DNA from: Bryobacterales bacterium
GTDB taxonomy: Bacteria; Acidobacteriota; Terriglobia; Bryobacterales; Bryobacteraceae
DNA: 36,597 bases
Assembly (NCBI GenBank): GCA_020846745.1
Contig: JADLDI010000122.1
Span: 1 to 36,597 of the forward strand
Direction: 5' to 3'
Shown: positions 24,389-33,443 of the stretch, piece by piece
Layout: each line of letters begins with the position of its first letter
Position numbering within the stretch: the stretch's first letter is position 1
Notes under the pieces: generated by a model
Databases searched by the model: none
What the model was told of the DNA's origin: nothing
What the model saw: only the letters and a program-made list of their open reading frames with translations
Program-made: the position numbers and the translations under genes

Positions 24389-27319
24389 TTGAGAACGCTC
24401 TGTCTTCTTTTTGTTTTAGGTCTGTTGACCGGCTGTTCCCGGAAAGCGGCGGGTCCGCCTTACTCCGCGCAAGAGGAACAATCGAAATTCCAACTGCCAC
24501 CCGGATTCCGCGCGGAACTCGTCGCCGCCGAACCGGAGGTCGTCGATCCGGTGGCGATGGCCTTCGACGAACGGGGGCGCATTTACGCCGTGGAGATGCG
24601 CGACTATCCGATGGGCGACGGACCCTCCGGTCGCGTGCGGCTGCTTGAGGACAAAGACGGCGACGGCCGGTATGAGACCAGCAGCATCTTCGCTGACGAT
24701 CTCAAATTGCCGAACGGCGTGATGGTGTGGCGCAAGGGCATCCTGGTCACTTCGACACCCGATATCCTGTACTTCGAAGATACGAACGGCGACGGCAAGG
24801 CCGACGTCCGCAAGGTCATGCTTACCGGCTTTGCTTCGCAGAATCCGCAGTTGCGGCTGAACGGTCCGCAATATGGATACGACAACTGGATCTACGTGGC
24901 CTACACGCGCCGCTTCCCTTCCCGCCGGTATGCGAAGCAGTTCGGCGACCAGGGCGGAGCGATCAGGTTTCCCGATCGTCCCGACGTGAAGCCGCTGGAC
25001 GTACACTCGCGCGACATACGGTTTCGGCCGGACCAGGGCCAGATCGACGCCTTGGCCGGATTCTCGCAATTCGGCTGGGGCTTCAACGAATTCGGCGACC
25101 GTTTTGTCGTGTGGAACAGCGATCACGTGCGCCATGTCCCTATAGACGGCACCACCATGACTCGCAACCCATACCAGACCATCGCGACGCCAATGGCGTC
25201 TGTCTCCGATCACAAACCGCAGTCGACCGTCTATCCCATTACGGAAAATCCTCACCACATTCACGATTCCCAAGTCGGCCAGTTTACGTCCGCCTGCGGG
25301 TTCAGCATCTACACCGGCGCAAACCTGACGCCGGACTTCCAGGACAACTCACTTACCTGCGAGCCCGTGCATAACCTTGTTCACCGCGACATTCTCAAAC
25401 CCAAGGGCGGGACATATGTCGCGAGCCGGGCGTATGAGAAGAGCGAGTTCATGGCCTCGAAAGATTCGTGGTTCCGGCCCGTCTTCACGATGACGGGTCC
25501 GGACGGCGCGCTGTATGTCGTGGACCTCTACCGCGCATCGGTCGAGCATCCTGAGTTCGTTCCGCCCGAGTTATTGAAGGATCTCGACTTCTCCACTAAG
25601 TCGAACCGCGGGCGCATTTGGCGCGTTGTCCATGAATCGTCGAAGAAGCGCGAGGCGCCTAAGTTGGACCAGGCGTCCAACGCCGATCTAGTGAAGAACC
25701 TGGGCGACGCCAATATGTGGTGGCGAACGCAGTCGCAACGGCTGCTGGTGGACCGCAAAGCCACCGGCGAGCAGGCCGATTTGGCACACATGGCGAAAGA
25801 GGGGGTAACCCCGTTCGCCCGCATCCATGCCCTGTGGACGCTTGACGGGCTCGGGTTATTGAAACCGGACCAGGTAGCCGCAGCGCTAACCGATCCGGAT
25901 GCGACCGTACGGCGGCATGGTGTGCGGCTCGCGCGGTTGCGGCCAAACGACGCGGCGCTCAAGCAGAAGGTAAAAGCGCTTACCGCGGATACCAACCCGC
26001 AGGTGCGCTATGACGTAGCGCTCTATTTGTCCGCCCTGCCGGAGGTCGAAGCGTTCGAGCCCTTGAAGAAGATCGTCATGCAGGATGCGGGCGACCCGTG
26101 GCTGCAAACCGTGGCGCTCAGCAGCGCACGCGACAATCCGCTCGCATGGTTCCGCGCCGCGACCTCTGACGCTCAGCCGGACGCTTCGTTCGTGGCCGCT
26201 TCCGCTTCCCTTGTCGGAAACAAAGGTCGTGACGCCGATGTTGCCGCCGTGCTGACCACGCTCGCCGGAGCCTCGCCCTTCCAGCAGCAGGCTTTGAACG
26301 GCCTCGCCGAAGGGTTGAATGCCTCCGAAGCCAAAGGCTCTGCGCATCCGCAAGCCGCGGCGGCGGCCACACGCCTGCTCGCATCCACTCGCGGCGAAAC
26401 CGGCGAGGCGGCTTTAAAGATCGCGTCGGCGCTGAATGTAAGTCCAACCGCGCTCGCAGCCACGGCTGGCAAAACGGTAGACGATAACTCAGCCAAGACA
26501 GAGGACCGTGTACACGCCGCCGGCATCTTAGGGCTTACCGGACCCGCCGCTGTGGCCAAGTATCTGGCGCCACAGTACCCGGCCGAGGTGCGTGTCGCGG
26601 CGGCAAAAGCAGCAGCACGCTCTCGCGGCGACGAAGCTGTCAAAGTGTTTATCGAGAACTACCGGGCGATGACCGCTCCCATGCGCGCCGCGGCAGCACC
26701 GGTACTGTTCCGCAGCGCACCCGCTATCCTGGCGCTGTTTGACGCGATGGAGAATAACCAGGTGCCCATGTGGGCCGTGGACGGGAACCGCGCGCGCGCC
26801 TTGCAAAATCACCAAGACCCCACGGTTCGCGAGCGGGCGAAGAAACTGTTTGCCGAAGCCGGCGCCGATCGCAAGAAGGTGCTCAACGACTACATTCCCG
26901 CCGTGCACCGCGACGGCGATCCGCAGAAGGGAAAAGCCATCTTTGAGAAGGTCTGTGCCGAGTGCCACTTACTCGAAGGCAAGGGGAACGAAGTTGGTCC
27001 CGACTTACGCGGAGTTACAAAGCGGTACAAAGAGGTGCTGCTCGCCAACATCATCCTTCCCAGCGAAAACGTGGAACCGGGCTACGAGGAATACGTCGTC
27101 GAGACCAAGGACGGCCGCACGTTGACGGGCATCCTCGCCAAAGATACACCCTCGAGCATCGTACTGCGCCGCGCCAAGGGCGAGGAAGATACGGTGCCCC
27201 GGTCGGAGATCAAGGACATGCGCACATCGGGAACATCGCCCATGCCCGACGGATTGGAGAAAGATATAAGCGTCGAGCAAATGGCCGATCTGATCGCCTA
27301 CTTGAAAACGCCTAAATAG
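24389..27319 (+). CDS. PVC-type haem-binding dehydrogenase lipoprotein
   Basis: A 976-residue protein. MRTLCLLFVLGLLTGC ends in a lipobox (LLTGC), so it is anchored in a membrane by lipid. The N-terminal half is a membrane-bound dehydrogenase beta-propeller of the TIGR02604 kind: LPPGFRAELVAAEPEVVDPVAMAF, YAVEMRDYP, DKDGDGRYE, LPNGVMVWRKG, and EDTNGDGKAD. Residues about 440-830 are HEAT-like repeats. The C-terminus is a PVC-type haem domain: GKAIFEKVCAECH with CAECH at 856-860, GNEVGPDLRGV, ENVEPGYEEYVVETKDGRTLTGIL, and DISVEQMADLIAYL (TIGR02603-like). It probably oxidises a sugar-type substrate outside the cytoplasm. The TTG start is fixed by the lipobox. A four-codon mini-frame ATG-GCA-GAG-CTT-TGA ends across this TTG. 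Confidence 0.92.
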   Translation: MRTLCLLFVLGLLTGCSRKAAGPPYSAQEEQSKFQLPPGFRAELVAAEPEVVDPVAMAFDERGRIYAVEMRDYPMGDGPSGRVRLLEDKDGDGRYETSSIFADDLKLPNGVMVWRKGILVTSTPDILYFEDTNGDGKADVRKVMLTGFASQNPQLRLNGPQYGYDNWIYVAYTRRFPSRRYAKQFGDQGGAIRFPDRPDVKPLDVHSRDIRFRPDQGQIDALAGFSQFGWGFNEFGDRFVVWNSDHVRHVPIDGTTMTRNPYQTIATPMASVSDHKPQSTVYPITENPHHIHDSQVGQFTSACGFSIYTGANLTPDFQDNSLTCEPVHNLVHRDILKPKGGTYVASRAYEKSEFMASKDSWFRPVFTMTGPDGALYVVDLYRASVEHPEFVPPELLKDLDFSTKSNRGRIWRVVHESSKKREAPKLDQASNADLVKNLGDANMWWRTQSQRLLVDRKATGEQADLAHMAKEGVTPFARIHALWTLDGLGLLKPDQVAAALTDPDATVRRHGVRLARLRPNDAALKQKVKALTADTNPQVRYDVALYLSALPEVEAFEPLKKIVMQDAGDPWLQTVALSSARDNPLAWFRAATSDAQPDASFVAASASLVGNKGRDADVAAVLTTLAGASPFQQQALNGLAEGLNASEAKGSAHPQAAAAATRLLASTRGETGEAALKIASALNVSPTALAATAGKTVDDNSAKTEDRVHAAGILGLTGPAAVAKYLAPQYPAEVRVAAAKAAARSRGDEAVKVFIENYRAMTAPMRAAAAPVLFRSAPAILALFDAMENNQVPMWAVDGNRARALQNHQDPTVRERAKKLFAEAGADRKKVLNDYIPAVHRDGDPQKGKAIFEKVCAECHLLEGKGNEVGPDLRGVTKRYKEVLLANIILPSENVEPGYEEYVVETKDGRTLTGILAKDTPSSIVLRRAKGEEDTVPRSEIKDMRTSGTSPMPDGLEKDISVEQMADLIAYLKTPK

Positions 27320-27383
27320 GGCGCCCGCACCATCCCTTCGGCCAAGAGTTACGTGACCAGTACGAACGTGAAAGGAAATCGAA

Positions 27384-28130
27384 ATGACATCGCGCCGTAG
27401 ATTAGTGACCGGCCTTACCCTTGCGGGCGCCGCGACTCTGTTAGGCTTTCAGGCCCAGCGCGCCGCCGTGACACCTATAGACCCGGTGATCGCCGGCTTC
27501 CAGAAGACCACGGTAGCCTCCGTAGCCGATGCAGTAGACCAGGTGTGCAACCGGCGCGGATTCCTCAGCCACGACATGCGCCCCTACATCGCCGGCAAGG
27601 TTGTGGGCCGCGCCCGCACGTCAATCGCGAAACCGGCCCCGCCCGACAAAGCCACGCCAACCCTTGCCGTGAAAAGCAGCGTCGAAATGATCGAAGCCGC
27701 CAAGCCCGGCGAAGTAGGTGTCATCGTCATGGAAGGCTCGCTCGACGTTGCCGGCATCGGCGGCTTGATGGCCACTGCCGCCAAGGCCCGCGGAATGGCC
27801 GGCGTGCTCGTCGACGGCTCGGTCCGCGACATCCCCGAAATCCGCGGCCTCGGCCTGCCCGTCTACGCCCGCGGGGCTTCCCCAGCCACCGCTGTCAGCC
27901 GCTACGCCGCAATCGCCTACGACGTCGAAGTAACTTGCGCCGGCGTCAAGATCAAACCAGGCGATATCATCGTCGCCGGCGAGGACGGCGTGGTGGCAGT
28001 CCCGAAAGATCAGGCCGCCGCAGTGCTGAAGCGCGCCCAGGAGATCGACGAGCGCGAAACCGCCATGGTGCCGTTCATCAAACAATTCCAATCGCTAACC
28101 AAGGCGATTCAAAAGTTCAACCGGATTTAG
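27384..28130 (+). CDS. Exported RraA-like aldolase/decarboxylase-fold protein
   Basis: A 248-residue protein. The leader MTSRRRLVTGLTLAGAATLL is Tat-like. The body is the RraA / HMG-aldolase fold: TTVASVADAVDQV, IAGKVVGRARTSI, GGLMATAAKARGMAGVLVDG with SVRDI (the G..(A)...R..G...DG..RD signature) and IKPGDIIVAGEDGVVAVP. Members cleave 4-hydroxy-4-methyl-2-oxoglutarate or related 2-oxo acids, or act as RNase E inhibitors. The aldolase reading fits better for an exported protein, but the substrate is not shown. AAAGGAAA lies eight bases before the ATG. It is 64 bases after the haem dehydrogenase on the same strand. Confidence 0.88.
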   Translation: MTSRRRLVTGLTLAGAATLLGFQAQRAAVTPIDPVIAGFQKTTVASVADAVDQVCNRRGFLSHDMRPYIAGKVVGRARTSIAKPAPPDKATPTLAVKSSVEMIEAAKPGEVGVIVMEGSLDVAGIGGLMATAAKARGMAGVLVDGSVRDIPEIRGLGLPVYARGASPATAVSRYAAIAYDVEVTCAGVKIKPGDIIVAGEDGVVAVPKDQAAAVLKRAQEIDERETAMVPFIKQFQSLTKAIQKFNRI

Positions 28131-28146
28131 ATATCCGCCCACCACC

Positions 28147-28593
28147 TCACCCCGCCGGACCGGACCGAGAGTGCCCGTTCTCCCCCGCCAGCGCTTGTTT
28201 CAGCCGCCGTCCTAACTCCGCGAATGCGTCCAGGTTTGTCGGCTTCTGTAGATACAGCGAGATACCCAATGCGGTCGCCTGATCGCGATCTTGTGGCGCA
28301 TTCGACGTGGTCAGGATAATAGCCTTGCAGGACTGCAGCCGCGGACTCTCTCGGATCTTCCGCAGCACTTCCAGACCGCTGTAGATCGGCAGATTCAAAT
28401 CCAGCACAAACAGGTCCGGCCGTGGCACGTCGCCGCGGTGCGCCTGCTCCACGAAATCCATAGCCCGCTGGCCATCCGGAAACACGGTGAGTTGATAGCC
28501 CACTTCGTGCGCCCGTAACGCGTACTCAAACAAAAACACGTCGGCTGGATTATCTTCAACAAGCACAATAACTGGCTTTCCCGTGGATTTCAT
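28147..28593 (-). CDS. Rcp1-like single-domain response regulator
   Basis: A 148-residue receiver domain with no output domain. The start is ATG 28593, whose A is shared with the TGA of the kinase (TGATG), so the two are translationally coupled. The open frame upstream only re-reads the kinase end. Receiver residues are complete: acidic pocket LVEDNPAD (D14), phospho-acceptor D65 in PDLFVLDLNLP, ILTTSNA (T95/T96) and K117 in YLQKP. Rcp1-type regulators pair with phytochrome-family kinases and pass phosphate on or bind a target directly. The last 15 residues are a disordered tail. It is convergent with the RraA-like gene, 16 bases away, with no strong terminator between them. Confidence 0.93.
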   Translation of the reverse strand: MKSTGKPVIVLVEDNPADVFLFEYALRAHEVGYQLTVFPDGQRAMDFVEQAHRGDVPRPDLFVLDLNLPIYSGLEVLRKIRESPRLQSCKAIILTTSNAPQDRDQATALGISLYLQKPTNLDAFAELGRRLKQALAGENGHSRSGPAG

Positions 28594-31500
28594 CACCTGT
28601 TCTCGCTCCGGGACGGCAGAGTGAACCAAAACGTCGAGCCCTGTCCAGGACGCGACTGCGCCCAGATTCTTCCTCCGTGCCGTTCAATAATGGCCTTGCA
28701 AATGGCCAAGCCGATGCCCGTACCCTGGACCTCGCGGCCGTGCAGGCGTTTGAATACTCCGAAGATCCGCTCCGCATGCGCCGCGTTAAATCCAATCCCA
28801 TTATCTTCTACAGAGAATAGCCATGCGCCGGGTTCAAACCGTGCTGAGATGTGGATTCTCGCGGGTTCTCCCGGTTTGGCGAATTTCAATGCATTTCCTA
28901 TCAGATTGCGGAAGACTTCCTCAAATTGCGCACGGTCCACCGTCAGTACCGGAAGCACATCGTGGGTGATCTGCGCGTTGGCGGCGCGCACCTCTTCCTT
29001 CAACGACTCAAGCACCGGCACAAGCAACAATTCTAAAGCTACCGGCTCGCGGTAACCTTCGTTCTGCGCGGCTGCCAGGGTATACGCCAGCAGGTCGCGA
29101 ACAAGATTGCTCATCCGGTTGGCGGCCTCAACAACCCAATTCGTATATTGCTCCAGCGGCGCAGCCGGCCCTCTGTCGCGCTCCCGTTGCAGCAACTGCG
29201 TAAAACTCGATATGGTCCGCAGCGGTTCCTGCAAATCGTGAGTCGCGACATACGCAAATTGCTGCAACTGCTCGTTCGACCGCCGAAGCGCCTGCTCCGT
29301 GAATTTCTGCTCGTCGATATCCGTACACGATCCGAACCATTTCTGAACCGTCCCATCCGCGCCGCGCAGCGCTCGCGCACGGCCCAAAAACCAGCGATAG
29401 GTGCCATGAACGCCGCGCAACCGGTATTCGATCTCGTAATCCGCCCCCGTCGTCAGCGAGCGATTCCAACGGTCCAGGGTCCGCGACACATCTTCCGGGT
29501 GAAGCACACCGCTCCAACCCCACGCGCGGCCATCGCCCTCGGATTGCCCCGTATAGGTGCACCACCGCGTGTTGAAGTAGTCCACCGTACCGTCGGGTTC
29601 GCTGGTAAAGACGATATCCGGAACGGATTCCGCCAGTTGGCGGAAGTAGTGTTCGCTCTTGCGCAGCGCATCTTCCATGCGCATCCGTTCGGAGATATCG
29701 CGGCTTACCGTAGCCAAGCCGATCAGCTCGCCTGACGTAGCCTCCCTCACCGTAAACATGTTCATCTCAACCGGCACTACCGCTCCGCTTACCTGATGCC
29801 GGTAGCGAAACTTACCCTGCCACGCCCCTTCGGTAAGAACCATCGGGAATACCTTGTTCTCAACCCATTCGCGGTCCTCCGGCAGGAAGTAATCCAGGGC
29901 GCCGTACTGCCGGAGATCGGCGTCGTCCGCAATCCCGAGCAGCCGCCTGCCAGAGGGGTTGAGGTAAATAGGTTTGCCCCCGGCTTCCCGCAACCCGATC
30001 GTATCCGTCGCCTGCTCGATAATCGCCGCCAGCTTCTGCCGCTCCTGCTCGGTGTGCCGCCGTTCCGTCACATCCAGGCTCACGCATGTCATCCGGATCG
30101 GCTCGCCCCGTGCGTTCCGCACCACGTGACCGCGGCCGTTCAGCCAGCGTATGCTTCCGTCCGGCCGCAGCACTTGAAACTCGGCGTCGTACATCCCCTC
30201 GCCACGGATCGCATTCTGGATCTCCTGGTCGATTCGCTCGGCGTCCTGCGGATCGATGCACGCCAGCCAATCGGAATACGTGAAATCCTGATGCGGCCGA
30301 ATCCCGTGCAGCGCGAAACAGGAGTCTGAAAAAACGGTTTTGCCCGTGACAAGGTCCCATTCCCAAGTGCCGAATCCAGCCGCCGCCTGCGCCAGTTGTA
30401 AGCGTTCCCGGCTAACCCGAAGTTCGGTTTCGGCTTCCTTCAACTCCGTCATGTCGACAATGAAGGCCGCGGACTGTGTCCGCTCCGGCCCCAGCAGCGC
30501 ATAGCCCACCAGCAGCGGCACCCGGTGTCCATCGCGATGCCAGTATTCCTTTTCGTACGGGGTGCACACCCCGCGCTCGCGCGCTTCCGCAATGTGCTGC
30601 TCATCCACCGGTAGCCATTCGGGCGGCGTGATGTTGTCCCACCGCAGCGTCCCCAGGTCAGCCTTTGTGTAGCCGATCATCCGCAGCAACGCCTCGTTCG
30701 CGTCGCGAATGCTGCCGTCCACGTTTCCTAACAGATACCCTACCGGACTCGCTTCCACCATCAGCCGGTAGCGCTCTTCGCTGTCGCGCAGTGCCTGCTC
30801 AGCCACTCTACGGTCGGTGATATCGGTATGGCTTCCCACCACGCGGTACACCGCGCCCTGCTCGTCGCGAATGCCGATTCCACGGTCCAGTACCCACCGC
30901 CAGTCCCCGTTCGCGTGGCGCACCCTGATTTCGCTCGTATAAGCCGCGGTTCTGCCATCCAGATGATCTCTTACCGCCTCGACCGCCGCCCGCAGGTCCT
31001 CTGGGTGTACCAGTTCCATCCACTCCCTTGCCGGCCATACCGGCGAATGCTCCGTGTAGCCCAGCATCTCCTGCCAGCGCGAGGAAAACACTACTTCGTC
31101 CCGCGCGACATCCCAATCCCAAACACCGACATCGATACCGTGCAAGACGTACTGCAACCGCTCTTCCGCCTCAACGCGATTCGTTACATCCCACAACAGT
31201 GCGAGCAACTGCGGTTCGCCGTCCAGTGGTTCCGGCAACCGCACGACGTGGCCTTCCCACCGCGCGTTCGGCCTGCCCGGCACGGGCGCGTTGTGCCGCT
31301 CCACTTTCCACGGCTCGCCCGTTTCGAGCACATGTAACAGCCGCTGCTCCCCGCCAACTGCCGCCGCTTCCGGAAAACGTTCGCGGTACGATCGGCCCAG
31401 CAACTCGTCGCGCGTCATCCCCACCATCGCCGCGTAGGCAGGATTCACACTCGTCAACTTGAGATCGCGGCCCGAAAACACCACCACCCCATACGGCGCG

Positions 31501-32078
31501 TGCGCCAGCAATGCCTGCAAAAACTCGCGCTGTGTGCGTTGCTCGTGCTCGCTTTCGCGCAGCGCCTGTTCGGCGTGCCGCCGCTCCGTTACATCGTTCA
31601 GGATCGCGGCGAATTGTCCTCTTACCGGCGAGTAAGCCACAGTCTGCCATTGCCGGCCTCGGTCCGTCGTTTCAAATTGACGGCGCTCGCCTGTGAGCGC
31701 TACTTCGCCGAAAAATCGGACCCAGTGATCGCAATCGGAATCCGGAAATACCTCGCGATAACGCCGTCCCACCACATCTTCGCGGCTCTTGCCGGTCATC
31801 TCTTCGTACGCCCTGTTTACGGCTAGAAACCGCCAATCCACCGGAGTGCCCGCACCGTCGCAGATGATCTCACTCAGCTGGCAGCCTTCTTTCATCGCCT
31901 CAAACAGCGAGAAGTAAACGTCTTGCTCGGGGCGCGATACCGGCGGCACGCACGGATTCTCGCCGGGCGCGGAGATGGAAGCTAGTTCCGCTTTGGCCCG
32001 CAGTAGCTCTGCTTCGAGCCGGGCCACCCGCTGGCTCAGTTCCTCGCGGCGTTCGATTTCCGCAGTCTTCCCCACCAT
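28593..32078 (-). CDS. Soluble sensor histidine kinase with seven PAS domains
   Basis: A 1,161-residue kinase without transmembrane helices. A short N-terminal coiled coil (7-34) precedes seven PAS/PAC modules at about 53-165, 183-302, 305-423, 433-546, 558-674, 681-797 and 808-925. Each ends in a PAC-type phrase such as NDVTERRHAEQAL, HTDITDRRVAEQAL or SRDISERMRMEDAL. The phospho-acceptor H947 lies in FAYVATHDLQEPLR, an H-box of the phytochrome-like kinase group. The ATPase has NLIGNALKFAKPG (N-box), EDNGIGF (G1) and GTGIGLAICKAIIERHGG (G2). No GAF or chromophore-binding domain is visible, so the signal is unknown; PAS domains may bind small ligands, haem or flavin. It is transcribed from a good promoter at 32210-32238 and is coupled to the response regulator. 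Confidence 0.93.
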   Translation of the reverse strand: MVGKTAEIERREELSQRVARLEAELLRAKAELASISAPGENPCVPPVSRPEQDVYFSLFEAMKEGCQLSEIICDGAGTPVDWRFLAVNRAYEEMTGKSREDVVGRRYREVFPDSDCDHWVRFFGEVALTGERRQFETTDRGRQWQTVAYSPVRGQFAAILNDVTERRHAEQALRESEHEQRTQREFLQALLAHAPYGVVVFSGRDLKLTSVNPAYAAMVGMTRDELLGRSYRERFPEAAAVGGEQRLLHVLETGEPWKVERHNAPVPGRPNARWEGHVVRLPEPLDGEPQLLALLWDVTNRVEAEERLQYVLHGIDVGVWDWDVARDEVVFSSRWQEMLGYTEHSPVWPAREWMELVHPEDLRAAVEAVRDHLDGRTAAYTSEIRVRHANGDWRWVLDRGIGIRDEQGAVYRVVGSHTDITDRRVAEQALRDSEERYRLMVEASPVGYLLGNVDGSIRDANEALLRMIGYTKADLGTLRWDNITPPEWLPVDEQHIAEARERGVCTPYEKEYWHRDGHRVPLLVGYALLGPERTQSAAFIVDMTELKEAETELRVSRERLQLAQAAAGFGTWEWDLVTGKTVFSDSCFALHGIRPHQDFTYSDWLACIDPQDAERIDQEIQNAIRGEGMYDAEFQVLRPDGSIRWLNGRGHVVRNARGEPIRMTCVSLDVTERRHTEQERQKLAAIIEQATDTIGLREAGGKPIYLNPSGRRLLGIADDADLRQYGALDYFLPEDREWVENKVFPMVLTEGAWQGKFRYRHQVSGAVVPVEMNMFTVREATSGELIGLATVSRDISERMRMEDALRKSEHYFRQLAESVPDIVFTSEPDGTVDYFNTRWCTYTGQSEGDGRAWGWSGVLHPEDVSRTLDRWNRSLTTGADYEIEYRLRGVHGTYRWFLGRARALRGADGTVQKWFGSCTDIDEQKFTEQALRRSNEQLQQFAYVATHDLQEPLRTISSFTQLLQRERDRGPAAPLEQYTNWVVEAANRMSNLVRDLLAYTLAAAQNEGYREPVALELLLVPVLESLKEEVRAANAQITHDVLPVLTVDRAQFEEVFRNLIGNALKFAKPGEPARIHISARFEPGAWLFSVEDNGIGFNAAHAERIFGVFKRLHGREVQGTGIGLAICKAIIERHGGRIWAQSRPGQGSTFWFTLPSRSENR

Positions 32079-32209
32079 TTAACGACCGAAGCCCCATCCC
32101 AAGGTTGCGAATCTGACCGCTCTCCGCGATCGCCTGGATACAGGCACAAAAAACCTCCTCGTGCCGGGCGATCCCTCTTCGGCTTCGGCCGCCGAACCCA
32201 GTAAAAATT

Positions 32210-32238
32210 ATTATAAGGTGGAAATTTCGGTTTGTTGA
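32210..32238 (-). promoter_or_regulatory. Sigma70-type promoter of the PAS kinase gene
   Basis: On the minus strand TCAACA (32238-32233, four of six to the -35 consensus) is 17 bases from a perfect TATAAT (32215-32210). Transcription would begin near 32203, leaving a leader of about 125 bases before the ATG of the kinase. The AT-rich patch stands out in GC-rich surroundings. Confidence 0.6.
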
Positions 32239-32278
32239 GCTTCGTGCGGCCTCAGGATTGTTCCTGTTCAGGCAATTC

Positions 32279-33202
32279 TCATGCGACTTCGGCCAGGATC
32301 GCGCCCCAATGAAAGCCCGCTCCAAACGCCGCAAAGCAGATCTTCTGTCCGGCTTCCAACCGCATCTCGCGCAGCCACTCGGTAGCCGCGATCAACAACG
32401 ATGCCGACGATGTGTTTCCATACCGGGCGATGTTCGCGAAAAATCTGTCGGCCGGCACGCCTACCCCCTTCGCAAGCCGTTCCAACAGGTTGAGATTCGC
32501 CTGGTGCATCACAAACGTGCTGACATCGCCGGGCGCGACAGCATTGCGGCTAAGCACACCAAGAATCGCCCGCGGCACCTTCCGCGTCGCCTGCAATATC
32601 ACCGTGCGCCCGTTCATCTGCAATGTCCCGTTCAAGCCCAATTGCAGATCGGGCGTGAAGCTGCCGTCCGACTCGATCAGCGAATCGACAATCCGAAGCC
32701 GCCCCGAATCCTGCGACACCAAACAGGCGCCCGCGCCGTCCCCAAACAGGATGGTGGTGTTTTTGTCGGGTATCGGGTCCAATACCGCCGTCGACATCTT
32801 CTCCGTGCCGATCACCAGGGTCCGCCCGGGCATCCTCGCCGCCACCGCCAGTCCGAATAGCGTCCCGGCGCTCGCCAGCGGCAGGTCGATGGCTGGCGTG
32901 CTGTCCAAACCAAGAGCCTTCGCGATTTCCGCTGCCGGGCCGGGAAAGCGCCGCGGTATCGCGCCGCACGACACGATAATCATGTCCAGTTGCGCCGGTT
33001 CCACGCCGGCCCGCGCCAGGCAATCGCGGCCCGCCGCCGCGCCCATCGTGACGACCGTTTCGTCGTCCGCCGCCCACCGCCGTTCCTCAATCCCCGATAC
33101 ATCGCGGATCCAATCCGCTTCACATCCAACCAGTTCCGCCACTTGAGCGTTCGTCACCACCCGGTCCGGCACATATGCGCCGAACGCCGATAAAAATGCC
33201 AC
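32279..33202 (-). CDS. KASIII (FabH-like) acyltransferase with serine in the catalytic cysteine position
   Basis: A 307-residue thiolase-fold protein of the FabH (3-oxoacyl-ACP synthase III) family. FGDGAGACLV (153-162), HQANLNLLE with H233, YGNTSSAS with N263 and AAFGAGFHWGA all match FabH. The catalytic motif, DVNAACSGF in FabH, reads IDLPLASAGTLFG here, placing Ser111 (codon AGC at 32872-32870) where the nucleophilic Cys112 belongs. His and Asn are kept. KASIII relatives with serine, such as DpsC of daunorubicin synthesis, work as acyltransferases or starter-unit enzymes, so this one more likely moves or condenses an acyl group than starts housekeeping fatty acid synthesis. It is the last gene of an SGNH-ACP-KASIII unit, four bases after the ACP. 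Confidence 0.9.
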   Translation of the reverse strand: MAFLSAFGAYVPDRVVTNAQVAELVGCEADWIRDVSGIEERRWAADDETVVTMGAAAGRDCLARAGVEPAQLDMIIVSCGAIPRRFPGPAAEIAKALGLDSTPAIDLPLASAGTLFGLAVAARMPGRTLVIGTEKMSTAVLDPIPDKNTTILFGDGAGACLVSQDSGRLRIVDSLIESDGSFTPDLQLGLNGTLQMNGRTVILQATRKVPRAILGVLSRNAVAPGDVSTFVMHQANLNLLERLAKGVGVPADRFFANIARYGNTSSASLLIAATEWLREMRLEAGQKICFAAFGAGFHWGAILAEVA

Positions 33203-33206
33203 TGTG

Positions 33207-33443
33207 TTATGCGCCCTTTGCTGTCAGGTACTGGTCGATCCGTTCAATGGAGTCGAACTTGCGGGGGTTGAGGTCGGAGTCGGGTATCTTGACGCCAAAC
33301 TCTCCTTCGAGCGCCGTCACCAGGTCGGGCAGCGCAAACGAGTCGAGCGTCCCGGACTCGAATAGCGATTCGCCGTCGCTCGGCGACAGGTCTTTTCCGG
33401 TCACTTCCCGGATTAGGCTAAGGATCTTTTCGCGCTTGCTCAT
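33207..33443 (-). CDS. Acyl carrier protein
   Basis: A 78-residue acidic helical protein. The start chosen is ATG 33443 (MSKREKILSLIREVTG), since the longer open frame upstream only re-reads the SGNH gene. Ser35 in GTLDSFALPDL is the phosphopantetheine attachment site (usually DSL; here DSF). It overlaps the end of the SGNH gene by 26 bases and lies four bases before the KASIII gene. Carrying acyl groups for that enzyme is the clear inference. A GGAG lies 15 bases before the ATG, rather far, so coupling to the upstream gene probably helps initiation. It is distinct in sequence from typical housekeeping AcpP (DSLDTVEL). Confidence 0.88.
   Translation of the reverse strand: MSKREKILSLIREVTGKDLSPSDGESLFESGTLDSFALPDLVTALEGEFGVKIPDSDLNPRKFDSIERIDQYLTAKGA

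Noticed and set aside
28122..28137. Small hairpin CGGAT/ATCCG between RraA-like and response regulator genes
   Set aside because: Five-base stem and no T-run; too weak for a terminator.
31900..32334. 144-codon minus frame covering the kinase leader
   Set aside because: Runs across the promoter and into the kinase gene in another phase; no recognisable protein.
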